Shown here one piece after another: positions 1 through 6,645 of a stretch of 17,941 nucleotides of DNA. Position 1 is the stretch's first letter, and every line of letters begins with the position of its first letter. A model generated the notes under the pieces. That model did not search any database. It was not told where the DNA came from and saw only the letters and a list, made by a program, of their open reading frames with translations. The translations under genes and the position numbers were made by a program. This DNA is from DASXRA01 sp046734315 (GTDB lineage Bacteria; Actinomycetota; Actinomycetes; Mycobacteriales; Jatrophihabitantaceae): positions 1-17,941 of the forward strand of contig JBKPQY010000066.1 of the NCBI GenBank assembly GCA_046734315.1, read 5' to 3'.

Positions 1-1515
1 GACGAGGGCCTCGATGAGCGACGCAGCCGTGGGGCAGCGTTCGAGCAGCTCACCCACGTGTGCCTTGGTGCCCCGCAGCGGCTCCAGCGTCGGCACCCGC
101 ACCAGGGACTCGCGGCCGACGTCGAAGATGACGGAATCCCACGACGCCGCGGCGATGGCGGAACCGTAGCGTTGCAGGCACTGCCCGCGGAAGTACGCAC
201 GCGTGTCGTCTGGCGGGGTCGACATCGCCTTCTGTGCGGCGCCAGCGGGCAGCAGCGTCTGCATCGCGCCGCGCGCGACCAGCCGGTGGTAGAGACCCTT
301 GTCCGGGCGGACATCGGAGTACTGCAGGTCGACGAGTTGCAGCCGGTGCGAGTCCCAGTCCAGACCGTCGCGATCGCGGTAGCCGTTGAGCAGACGCAGC
401 TTCGCGACCCAGTCGAGCTCGCCGACCAGTTGCATCGGGTCGCTGTCCAGGCGACTGAGCACCGATTCCCATCGCGAGAGGATGTCGGCCGTCTGCTCGT
501 CGACGTCGTCGCCCAGGCGGTCGTCGACAAATTTGCGGGCCCGGTCGAAGTACTCGCCCTGAAGTTCCACCGCGCTGATCGTGCGCCCGTCGACGAGCCG
601 AATCAGGTGCGCCAGCGTCGGGTCGTGCGAGACCTCGTGCAGCTCGCGCACCGGCTGGGCGATCGTGAGGTCGTCCGGCAGGTAACCGTCCTCGATCATG
701 GCCAACACGAGCGAAGTCATGCCGACCTTGAGGTAGGTCGAAATCTCCGACAGGTTCGCGTCGCCGATGATCACGTGTAGTCGGCGGTACCGGTCGGCAT
801 CGGCGTGTGGCTCGTCACGGGTGTTGATGATCGGGCGTTTCAACGTGGTCTCGAGGCCTACCTCGACCTCGAAGAAGTCGGCGCGTTGCGAGATCTGGAA
901 ACCCGCGGTGCGCCCGTCCTGACCGATGCCGACCCGTCCCGCGCCGGTGATCACCTGCCGGGACACGAAGAACGGCACCAGGTGGCGCACGATCGACGCG
1001 AACGGCGTCGACCGGTTCATCAGGTAGTTCTCGTGCGCGCCGTACGAGGCTCCCTTGTTGTCGGTGTTGTTCTTGTAGAGGTTTATGGGAGTGCCGACTC
1101 CCGGCATCGACGCGACCCGACGCGCTGCATCGGCCATGATCAGTTCGCCGGCCTTGTCCCAGCGCACCACGTCGATCGGCGTCGTGACCTCAGGGGTCGA
1201 GTACTCAGGATGCGCGTGGTCGACGTACAGGCGCGCGCCGTTGGGCAGGATGACGTTGGCCATCCCGGCGTCCTCTTCGGCCTCGATGAACTCTTGAGCA
1301 ACGCCCGGCCCTCCGCCGAGTTCGAAGCCGCGGGCGTCCCGCAGCGGCGACTCCTCCTCGAAATCCCAGGCCGCCCGTCGCGCGCGCCCGGCGGGCAACG
1401 TGCTCGCGTACGCGTTCACGACCTGCGCGGAGAGCAGCATTGCGTTGGCGGACGGCTGGCCGGGCAGGCTCACGCCGTACTCGACCTCGGTGCCCATGAC
1501 CCGGCGAACGCTCAT
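1..1515 (-). CDS. dop: Pup deamidase/depupylase Dop (3' end cut by window edge)
   Basis: Dop removes the prokaryotic ubiquitin-like protein Pup from substrates and, where Pup ends in Gln, deamidates it to Glu before ligation. The frame is open from the ATG at 1515 to base 1, giving 505 residues with no stop; the family is about 500 residues long, so only the tail should be missing. Visible marks are GTEVEYG at residues 8-14 (the Mg-ATP-binding glutamates of the Dop/PafA fold), the Dop-type loop around residues 44-84 with SPLRDARGFE, LYVDHAHPEYSTPE with the likely catalytic Asp99, and LYKNNTDNKGASYGAHENYL. The Dop loop and the GTEVEYG form separate it from the ligase PafA, which has GIETEFG. 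An alternative ATG at 1497 would start at MGTEVEYG. The start has no strong ribosome-binding site. The proteasome subunits and pup would be expected to the left, outside the window. Confidence 0.95.
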   Translation of the reverse strand, partial: MSVRRVMGTEVEYGVSLPGQPSANAMLLSAQVVNAYASTLPAGRARRAAWDFEEESPLRDARGFELGGGPGVAQEFIEAEEDAGMANVILPNGARLYVDHAHPEYSTPEVTTPIDVVRWDKAGELIMADAARRVASMPGVGTPINLYKNNTDNKGASYGAHENYLMNRSTPFASIVRHLVPFFVSRQVITGAGRVGIGQDGRTAGFQISQRADFFEVEVGLETTLKRPIINTRDEPHADADRYRRLHVIIGDANLSEISTYLKVGMTSLVLAMIEDGYLPDDLTIAQPVRELHEVSHDPTLAHLIRLVDGRTISAVELQGEYFDRARKFVDDRLGDDVDEQTADILSRWESVLSRLDSDPMQLVGELDWVAKLRLLNGYRDRDGLDWDSHRLQLVDLQYSDVRPDKGLYHRLVARGAMQTLLPAGAAQKAMSTPPDDTRAYFRGQCLQRYGSAIAAASWDSVIFDVGRESLVRVPTLEPLRGTKAHVGELLERCPTAASLIEALV

Positions 1516-1787
1516 TCTTCAAGGCTACGGCTCGGGCCGACCGATCTGCGCTGCGACGGTGCGCCAACCCAAGGCCGCCCAAGCTAACGATGTGATATCG
1601 AATCCCGGATCTCGCACTAATGCGCATGGTTCGCGCGTCCTAAGGGTAGAGAAGCGAGTAACCATCGCGGCCATCTGGGACGGCGGGAGGACGCACCGTG
1701 AGCGAGCAGCACAGGGTGGGCGCGCCAGGCCGAGAAGGGCAGCTGACAGCAGCGATCAGCGCTCGCGCGAACAGCCAGGAGGGCGGC
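1516..1787. other. Intergenic region upstream of dop
   Basis: This stretch holds no gene that I can support. It presumably carries the promoter for dop on the minus strand and possibly one for the small plus-strand ORF that follows. A GTG at 1698, in frame with that ORF and preceded by GGGAGGA, could be an earlier start and would add 30 residues. A copy of the 18-bp repeat core lies at 1752-1769 and is listed separately. No clear -35/-10 pair stands out. Confidence 0.4.
1752..1769 (+). repeat. Solo copy of the 18-bp repeat core (one mismatch)
   Basis: The bases GCGATCAGCGCTCGCGCG match the copy at 3921-3938 at 17 of 18 positions, in the same orientation. They also match the reverse complement of the conserved unit ends in the tandem array at 6139-6519. 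The similarity continues a few bases further, with GAA.AGCC as in the array units. The core contains the palindrome AGCGCT. Confidence 0.6.
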
Positions 1788-1955
1788 GTGACGACAAACC
1801 CGCTACGTGCCGGCGCCAACACGCACCGGTCGGCTCGGACGACCACGACCAAGGCGCACTCCGAAGACGTGGTGAACTGGCTGCACGATGCATCGCAGCG
1901 GCTGCTGGAGGCGCGACTGGCTCGCGCCCTCGAGCAGCGACGGGAAGCCGGATAA
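1788..1955 (+). CDS. Small hypothetical protein, 55 aa
   Basis: This is a short plus-strand ORF lying between dop and the penicillin-binding protein, both of which are on minus. The GTG at 1788 is chosen because AGGAGG sits 6 bases upstream, the clearest ribosome-binding site in the region; a GTG at 1698 with GGGAGGA is an alternative that gives 85 aa. The product starts MTTNPLRAG, has a Thr/Arg-rich first half, and ends in a probable amphipathic helix from about residue 25 (HSEDVVNWLHDASQRLLEAR) with a charged tail. I do not recognise a family. The AGGAGG lies just after the 18-bp repeat copy, so the ORF may have been created or altered by repeat insertion. It could also be spurious; conservation would decide. 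Confidence 0.4.
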   Translation: MTTNPLRAGANTHRSARTTTTKAHSEDVVNWLHDASQRLLEARLARALEQRREAG

Positions 1956-2005
1956 GCGAAAGCGAGCCGAAGCGGCGCGACGCCCGGGCGCACGGCCCGC
2001 AGGAC

Positions 2006-2020
2006 TCGGCGCCACGCCGA
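2006..2020. terminator. Weak hairpin between convergent small ORF and PBP gene
   Basis: TCGGCG-CCA-CGCCGA forms a 6-bp stem with a 3-base loop, about 50 bases after the small plus-strand ORF and about 38 bases after the PBP stop on minus. There is no T-tract. It could end transcription from either side, but in GC-rich DNA such a stem may be chance. Confidence 0.25.
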
Positions 2021-2058
2021 TCGGCCTCGTTCACAAGTCTCGCGGGGCCGGCAATCCG

Positions 2059-3900
2059 TTAATGCAGCCCGGCGAGGAAGCTGTGCGTGATCGCGACGGC
2101 CACCTTGGACGTCTGGCCGTCGTAGACGAACACTGCGAAGGCAAGGTCGCCGCGGTAGCCCGCGAACCAGCCGTGTGAACGCGGCGGCGTCGCTGTGCCG
2201 TATTCGGCGGTGCCGGTCTTGCCCGCGACGTCGCCGGGCAGATCGGCGAGCTGGGTGGCCCGCCCACTGGTCACTGTCGCCCGCATCAGGTCGCGCAGCG
2301 CTGCTGCCGTCCGCTGTGGCAGCAGCGATCCGGCCCGGGCCTGGTCCCCCACGACCAGCGACGGCGCAACCGGGCGCCCCGACTGCACCGCGCCGGCGGC
2401 TTCGGCCATGGCAAGGGGGCTGACGAGGACTCGGCCTTGCCCGATCGAGTCCGCCGCCTGCTCGGTGAGCCCGATCGGTGGCGGGACCGAGCCGCTGAAT
2501 GATTCGACCGGTAGCCGCCACGGCTCGCCGAGACCGAGCCGCCGGGCGGCAGCGCCGAGCGCGGTCGGCTGCAGCGCCAGGCCCAATGTCATGAACGTCG
2601 TATTGCACGACATGGCGAACGCGGTGCGCAGCGGCACGACACCGAGGTCGAAGCGATCGTCGTTGACGAATACGCGCCCGTCGACCGTCTTCGTTCCCGG
2701 GCACGGTTCGGGTGTGTTCGCGTTCAGCGCACCACCGGCTAGTGCGGCCTCCGCGGTGACGATCTTGTAGCTGGAGCCCGGGGGGTATTGCCCGGCCAGC
2801 GCGATGTCGCCGGGCGTCGAGGCGGAGTTCGCAACCGCGAGGATGCGGCCGGTCGCGGGCTGCAGGGCCACGATCGCGGCGGACTGGGGCACCGCGCTCA
2901 GCGCGTTGTCGGCGGCGGTCTGCACGGCACGGTCGAGCGTGAGCTGCACCGGCTTGCCCGGCTTCGGCGTGTCTAGACTCACGAGCTTGCGCACGGGCGT
3001 CGCGTCGGCGTCGGCCGCGTAGACGTCGATGCCCGGCGTGCCGGCGAGCTGCGCGCCGAAGACCCTTTGCAGTCCGTCCAGCCCGGTCTGGTCGCCGTCA
3101 CGCACCCGCCCGGCCGACGCCCTGACAATATCTGCCGTCGCCGGGCCTACATGGCCGAGCAACGGCTGGGCGAATCGGCTGGTCGGGCCGAGCAGCTCGG
3201 TACCGGTGCGGAACACCGTTCCGGGCAGTGGATGAATGATCGGCCGCACGGCCTCATAGGCTGGCTTGCGCAGCGTGACGACGTCGACGAAGGCGTCCCT
3301 GCTCGGTGCGCGTTTCACGCTGCGGGCGATGTCCGCCGCGCTGATGTGCAGCGTGGCTGCCAATGTGGCCGCGAGTGCATCGAGGTTCTTGACCCGTGAG
3401 GGTTGGATGCCGACGTAGACGACCGGGGTCTCGGCGAACAGCGACTGTCCGGCGGCGTCCTGGACCTGCGCCCGGGGTGGCTGGGTGCGGCGCGCGAGCA
3501 GGTGCTGGCCGGCGCGAAGAGCAGGGTGCAGTGCACTCGGCGTCCACGCGACGGTCCAGGCACCGTCCTTGTTGATGACTTGCAGCCTGCCCTGGTAAGT
3601 CCACGGTGTGCCTACCCCGGGCACCGACCACGACGCACGGAACTGCGCCGTCGCGCCGTGTTGTGATGTGACGCGCAGCGTGCCGGCCGGATTGCCGAGG
3701 CTCTTCAGGCTGCTGGCGATGACATCGGCGGCGCCGGCCTCGTCGGACGTCGCGGCCGCCGCCGCCGTTGCATCGTCGCGCCCGAGCGCATCCAGGAATC
3801 GCTGCGCCGCCGCCCTCTCAGGAGACGTCCCGTGGCTGCACGCGGCAAGCAAGGAGCAACCGAGCAGCGACGCGACCGCGACTGCGACGACCGGACGCAC
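2059..3900 (-). CDS. Lipoprotein class B penicillin-binding protein (D,D-transpeptidase)
   Basis: This 613-residue protein cross-links peptidoglycan outside the membrane. The three penicillin-binding motifs are present: SSYK with nucleophile Ser376, SCN at 431-433 and KTG at 561-563. The N-terminus has a short hydrophobic signal ending in the lipobox LAAC, with Cys21 as the likely lipidated residue, so a membrane-anchored lipoprotein is expected. Residues about 25-135 look like the NTF2-like MecA N-terminal domain, about 140-290 like the PBP dimerisation domain, and about 315-605 like the transpeptidase domain. The GTG at 3900 is chosen because it puts the signal peptide at the N-terminus; the open frame continues upstream into the arc 3' end, but that part reads as antifunctional Arg/Ser-rich shadow. 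No strong ribosome-binding site is seen. The position between arc and dop is unusual; these two genes are normally neighbours in proteasome loci. Confidence 0.9.
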   Translation of the reverse strand: MRPVVAVAVASLLGCSLLAACSHGTSPERAAAQRFLDALGRDDATAAAAATSDEAGAADVIASSLKSLGNPAGTLRVTSQHGATAQFRASWSVPGVGTPWTYQGRLQVINKDGAWTVAWTPSALHPALRAGQHLLARRTQPPRAQVQDAAGQSLFAETPVVYVGIQPSRVKNLDALAATLAATLHISAADIARSVKRAPSRDAFVDVVTLRKPAYEAVRPIIHPLPGTVFRTGTELLGPTSRFAQPLLGHVGPATADIVRASAGRVRDGDQTGLDGLQRVFGAQLAGTPGIDVYAADADATPVRKLVSLDTPKPGKPVQLTLDRAVQTAADNALSAVPQSAAIVALQPATGRILAVANSASTPGDIALAGQYPPGSSYKIVTAEAALAGGALNANTPEPCPGTKTVDGRVFVNDDRFDLGVVPLRTAFAMSCNTTFMTLGLALQPTALGAAARRLGLGEPWRLPVESFSGSVPPPIGLTEQAADSIGQGRVLVSPLAMAEAAGAVQSGRPVAPSLVVGDQARAGSLLPQRTAAALRDLMRATVTSGRATQLADLPGDVAGKTGTAEYGTATPPRSHGWFAGYRGDLAFAVFVYDGQTSKVAVAITHSFLAGLH

Positions 3901-3920
3901 GTGAGGCAGCCAACCACAAC

Positions 3921-3938
3921 GCGATGAGCGCTCGCGCG
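3921..3938 (+). repeat. Solo copy of the 18-bp repeat core
   Basis: GCGATGAGCGCTCGCGCG lies in the short gap between arc and the PBP gene. It matches 1752-1769 (17/18) in the same orientation and matches the reverse complement of 6376-6393 exactly. It abuts and partly overlaps the 21-bp duplication of the arc tail. Confidence 0.6.
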
Positions 3939-3975
3939 GGTTATAGATACTGTCGCGCGGGTTATAGATACTGTC
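3934..3975 (-). repeat. Tandem 21-bp duplication of the arc 3' end
   Basis: Two identical 21-base copies lie head to tail at 3934-3954 and 3955-3975. On the minus strand each reads as the last codons of arc, CAG TAT CTA TAA, followed by CCCGCGC. The unit is 7 codons, so the second copy is in phase with the arc frame and again encodes QYL and a stop. The inner copy (3955-3975) is the functional arc end, and the outer copy lies just after its stop. Confidence 0.85.
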
Positions 3976-5728
3976 CGGTGTTGCCGACCGTGTCGATCGA
4001 TCTGCCCGCGTCCGGGCCCTTGCCGGACACCAGCGTGCGGATGTAGACGATCCGCTCGCCCTTCTTGCCCGAGATGCGAGCCCAGTCGTCCGGGTTCGTC
4101 GTGTTCGGCAGATCCTCGTTCTCGCGGAATTCGTCGACACACGCCGCCAGCAGGTGCGACACGCGCAGGCCCTTGTTGCCGGACGTTAGCAGGTCCTTGA
4201 TCGCCATTTTCTTCGCCCGGTCGACGATGTTCTGGATCATCGCCCCCGAGTTGAAGTCCCGGAAGTACAGCGTCTCCTTGTCGCCGTTCGCGTAGGTGAC
4301 CTCGAGGAACCGGTTCTCCTCGGTCTCGGCGTACATGCGCTCCGTAGTGCGCTGGATCATCGCCGCCACCGTGGCTTGGACGTCACCGCCGTGCTCGGCC
4401 AGGTCCTCGGCGTGAATCGGCAGCGTCGTGGTGATGTACTTCGAGAAGATGTCGCGGGCCGCCTCGGCGTCCGGCCGTTCGATCTTGATCTTGACGTCCA
4501 GCCGGCCCGGTCGCAGGATCGCAGGGTCGATCATGTCCTCACGGTTCGATGCGCCGATCACGATGACGTTCTCGAGGCCCTCGACGCCGTCGATCTCGGA
4601 CAGCAGTTGCGGCACGATCGTGTTTTCGACGTCGGAGGAGACACCCGAGCCGCGGGTGCGGAAGATCGAGTCCATCTCGTCGAAGAACACGATGACCGGC
4701 GTACCCTCGCTCGCCTTCTCGCGAGCCCGCTGGAATACCAGCCGGATGTGCCTTTCGGTCTCGCCGACGTATTTGTTGAGCAGCTCTGGGCCCTTGATGT
4801 TCAGGAAGTACGACTTCGCCGTAGAACCGTCACCACGGGCCTCTTCGACCTTCGTGGCCAGCGAGTTGGCCACCGCCTTGGCGATCAGCGTCTTGCCGCA
4901 GCCGGGCGGCCCGTACAGCAGGATGCCCTTCGGCGGGCGCAGCTCGTGCTCGCGGAACAGGTCGGCGTGCAGGAACGGCAGTTCTACGGCGTCGCGGATC
5001 GCCTCGATCTGCTTGGCCAGCCCGCCGATATCGGAATAGTCGATGTCGGGGACCTCTTCGAGGATGAGCTCCTCGACTTCGCTCTTAGGGATGCGCTCGT
5101 ATGCGTACGCGGACCGCGGCTCGAGAAGCAGCGAGTCGCCGCTGCGCAGCGGGCTGCCGCGCAGGACGTCGGCGAGGTAGATCACCCGCTCTTCGTCCGT
5201 GTGCCCGATGACCAATGCCCGCTCGCCGTCGTCGAGCAGCTCTTTGAGCATCACGATCTCGCCGGCGCGCTCGTACCCGCGGGCGGCGACGATATTCATC
5301 GCCTCGTTGAGCATGACCTCCTGGCCGTGCCGCAACTCGTCGAGCTTCACTTCCGGTGACACCGCGACGCGCAGCTTGCGCCCGCCGGTGAAGATGTCCA
5401 CCGTGCCGTCGTCGAACCGTTCCAGGAAGACGCCATAGCCGCTCGGCGGCTGCGCCAAGCGGTCGATCTCCTCCTTCAGCGCGACGACCTGGTCGCGGGC
5501 CTCGCGCAGCGTCTCGACGAGGCGCTCGTTGCGCTCACCGAGACTCGCGACCCGCGCCTGGGCGTCCGCGAGCCGCTCTTCCAGTATGCGCATGTGCCGT
5601 GGCGACTCGGCGACCTTCGCCCGAAGCAGTTCGACCTCCTGCTCGAGGAAGGCGGTGCGCCGGCGTGCCTCGCGGCTGTTTTCGTCGTCGTCACTTGAGC
5701 GGAACGTGTCGTCGGACTCGTGAGCCAT
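3962..5728 (-). CDS. arc: Proteasome-associated AAA ATPase ARC/Mpa
   Basis: This hexameric ATPase recognises pupylated proteins through its N-terminal coiled coils, unfolds them and feeds them into the 20S proteasome. The 588-residue protein has an acidic N-terminus, a coiled coil at about residues 15-90, OB-fold interdomain at about 95-210, and an AAA domain with Walker A GPPGCGKT (273-280), Walker B VIVFFDEMD (DE at 350-351) and RPGR (406-409). It ends in GQYL, the known C-terminal motif whose penultimate Tyr docks on the 20S core and opens its gate. The ATG at 5728 is chosen over the GTG at 5743 because GGAGGT sits 7 bases upstream of it and overlaps the GTG option. It is divergent from the ferredoxin. 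A PBP gene separates it from dop. Confidence 0.97.
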   Translation of the reverse strand: MAHESDDTFRSSDDDENSREARRRTAFLEQEVELLRAKVAESPRHMRILEERLADAQARVASLGERNERLVETLREARDQVVALKEEIDRLAQPPSGYGVFLERFDDGTVDIFTGGRKLRVAVSPEVKLDELRHGQEVMLNEAMNIVAARGYERAGEIVMLKELLDDGERALVIGHTDEERVIYLADVLRGSPLRSGDSLLLEPRSAYAYERIPKSEVEELILEEVPDIDYSDIGGLAKQIEAIRDAVELPFLHADLFREHELRPPKGILLYGPPGCGKTLIAKAVANSLATKVEEARGDGSTAKSYFLNIKGPELLNKYVGETERHIRLVFQRAREKASEGTPVIVFFDEMDSIFRTRGSGVSSDVENTIVPQLLSEIDGVEGLENVIVIGASNREDMIDPAILRPGRLDVKIKIERPDAEAARDIFSKYITTTLPIHAEDLAEHGGDVQATVAAMIQRTTERMYAETEENRFLEVTYANGDKETLYFRDFNSGAMIQNIVDRAKKMAIKDLLTSGNKGLRVSHLLAACVDEFRENEDLPNTTNPDDWARISGKKGERIVYIRTLVSGKGPDAGRSIDTVGNTGQYL

Positions 5729-5808
5729 GCGGGCCACCTCCACTCGTGTGGTTCGCGAAAATCCACCCTACACAGCGGGGCCAATCCGGGGATGCATCTA
5801 CCCTCTCT
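5729..5808. promoter_or_regulatory. Divergent arc / ferredoxin promoter region
   Basis: These 80 bases must hold the promoters of both arc (minus) and the ferredoxin (plus). Possible -10 boxes are TAGGGT on minus for arc and TACCCT just upstream of 5809 on plus for the ferredoxin. Neither has a convincing -35. The arc ribosome-binding site GGAGGT is in the first few bases. Confidence 0.35.
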
Positions 5809-6138
5809 ATGGAAGAACCCGAAACCGATCGGAAACATGCGAGAGATCAGGGAACACCGTTGAGCGAGCCACTGCGCGTCTGGATCGATCAGGATCTGTG
5901 CACGGGGGACGGTCTGTGCGTCCAGTACGCACCCGAGGTGTTCGAGTTCGACGTGGACGGTCTCGCATACGTGAAGACCGAGGGGGGCGAGCTGCTCGCC
6001 GCCAAGCGCGCTGCAGCCGATGTACCTCCTCGGCTGCGCCTGGACGTGATCGACTCGGCGAAGGAGTGCCCTGGCGAGTGCATCCACGTCGTTCGCTCCG
6101 ATGACGGCACCGAGGTTGCCGGGCCAAACGCTGTCTAA
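5809..6138 (+). CDS. Small ferredoxin (3Fe-4S type)
   Basis: This is a small electron carrier of the type often paired with actinobacterial redox enzymes such as cytochromes P450. From the ATG at 5809 it is 109 aa. The cluster ligands appear as DLCTGDGLC (C-x5-C) in the first third and KECPGEC near the end, where the Cys-Pro supplies the third ligand; the extra Cys in CPGEC leaves a fourth possible ligand. The rest (APEVFEFDVDGLAYV) fits the family. A TTG at 5860, preceded by AGGGA with 6 bases spacing, would give a 92-aa protein starting MSEPLRVWIDQD, which looks more like a usual N-terminus, so the true start is uncertain. It is divergent from arc. Its redox partner is not visible here, and a link to the proteasome is only positional. 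Confidence 0.9.
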   Translation: MEEPETDRKHARDQGTPLSEPLRVWIDQDLCTGDGLCVQYAPEVFEFDVDGLAYVKTEGGELLAAKRAAADVPPRLRLDVIDSAKECPGECIHVVRSDDGTEVAGPNAV

Positions 6139-6519
6139 TCCCGCCGGGGGCGGGCCCCCGTCTCCACCGCTCGCTCCGCTCGGGTGGATCCGGGTCTCCG
6201 CTCCGCGCCTGGCGGCGCGGGCCGCGTCGCGGCGGCGGGGCTCTTCGCGCAACCGCTCATCGCCGTCCAATCCGCCGGGGCGGATCCCCGTCTCCACCGC
6301 TCGCTCCGCTCGGGTGGATCCGGGTCTCCGCTCCGCGCCTGGCGGCGCGGGCCGCGTCGCGGCGGCGGGGCTCTTCGCGCGAGCGCTCATCGCCGTCTAT
6401 TCCCGCCGGGGCGAATCCCTGTCTCCACCGCTCGGGTGGATCCGGGTCTCCGCTCCGCGCCTGACGGCGCGGGCCGCGTCGCGGCGGCGGGGCTCTTCGC
6501 GCAAGCGCTCATCGCGGCT
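6139..6519. repeat. Three tandem GC-rich repeat units of about 120-132 bp
   Basis: The units start at 6139, 6271 and 6401. The phrase TCTCCACCGCTC recurs at 6161, 6291 and 6422, giving periods of 130 and 131. Unit 3 lacks 9 bases that the other two have (TCGCTCCGC). Each unit carries a strong hairpin CCGCGCC-N4-GGCGCGG (6203-6220 in unit 1), with the loop TGGC in units 1-2 and TGAC in unit 3, and an inverted TCCACC...GGTGGA pair. Each ends in CTCTTCGCGC followed by the core CGCTCATCGC. The open frames through it are GC-driven and read as Arg/Ala/Gly repeats, so I do not call genes here. The block fills the gap between the ferredoxin and the rpf-like gene. Confidence 0.85.
6145..6160 (+). terminator. 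Hairpin just after the ferredoxin stop
   Basis: CGGGGG-CGGG-CCCCCG forms a perfect 6-bp stem with a 4-base loop, 6 bases after the ferredoxin stop. There is no T-tract, as is common for actinobacterial terminators. The matching positions in repeat units 2 and 3 do not keep this stem, so it may be a local adaptation of unit 1. Confidence 0.4.
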
Positions 6520-6645
6520 TTCCAACTTTCGGCGTGTCGCTGGGGGTGTGCCACTGTATACGGATGATACTAGAGGGTTCGATGTTGCAGTTGTGAACAG
6601 TGTGATTCCGTCGTACGGTGATTCGCGGTCGACGGAAGGATCGTC
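6520..6645 (+). promoter_or_regulatory. Leader/promoter region of the rpf-like gene
   Basis: This AT-richer stretch after the repeat array should contain the promoter. Possible -10 boxes are TATACG (6557-6562) and GATACT (6566-6571). Two TGTGA half-sites lie 9 bases apart at 6592 and 6601; they resemble half of a CRP/GlxR site but lack the inverted partner. CCGTCG (6608-6613) can pair with CGACGG (6630-6635), which touches the ribosome-binding site GGAAGGA (6634-6640). I see no c-di-AMP (ydaO-type) riboswitch, which is common upstream of rpf genes. Confidence 0.35.

Noticed and set aside
58..780. Plus-strand open frame of 240 codons at the left edge
   Set aside because: It is antisense to dop, whose minus frame has clear family motifs.
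1788..1955. The small ORF as pup
   Set aside because: It lacks the Pup C-terminal Gly-Gly-Gln/Glu ending and its acidic coiled-coil sequence; pup would be expected downstream of dop, off the left edge.
1640..2704. Minus-strand open frame of 354 codons
   Set aside because: It overlaps the PBP transpeptidase domain in another frame and is Arg/Ala-rich without any motif.
4376..5359. Long plus-strand open frame (327 codons) opposite arc
   Set aside because: It is antisense to the highly conserved ATPase region and reads as low-complexity Asp/Val/Arg/Leu sequence, a GC-codon shadow.
5476..6390. Minus-strand open frame of 304 codons across arc start, ferredoxin and repeats
   Set aside because: It overlaps two solid genes out of frame, and its N-terminal part is only the translated tandem repeat.
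6139..6519. CRISPR array
   Set aside because: Units are about 130 bp without short repeats and unique spacers, and no cas genes are present. The RecB/Cas4-like gene is the housekeeping type.
6520..6645. c-di-AMP (ydaO-type) riboswitch before the rpf-like gene
   Set aside because: The leader is short and lacks the conserved elements and stems of that riboswitch.
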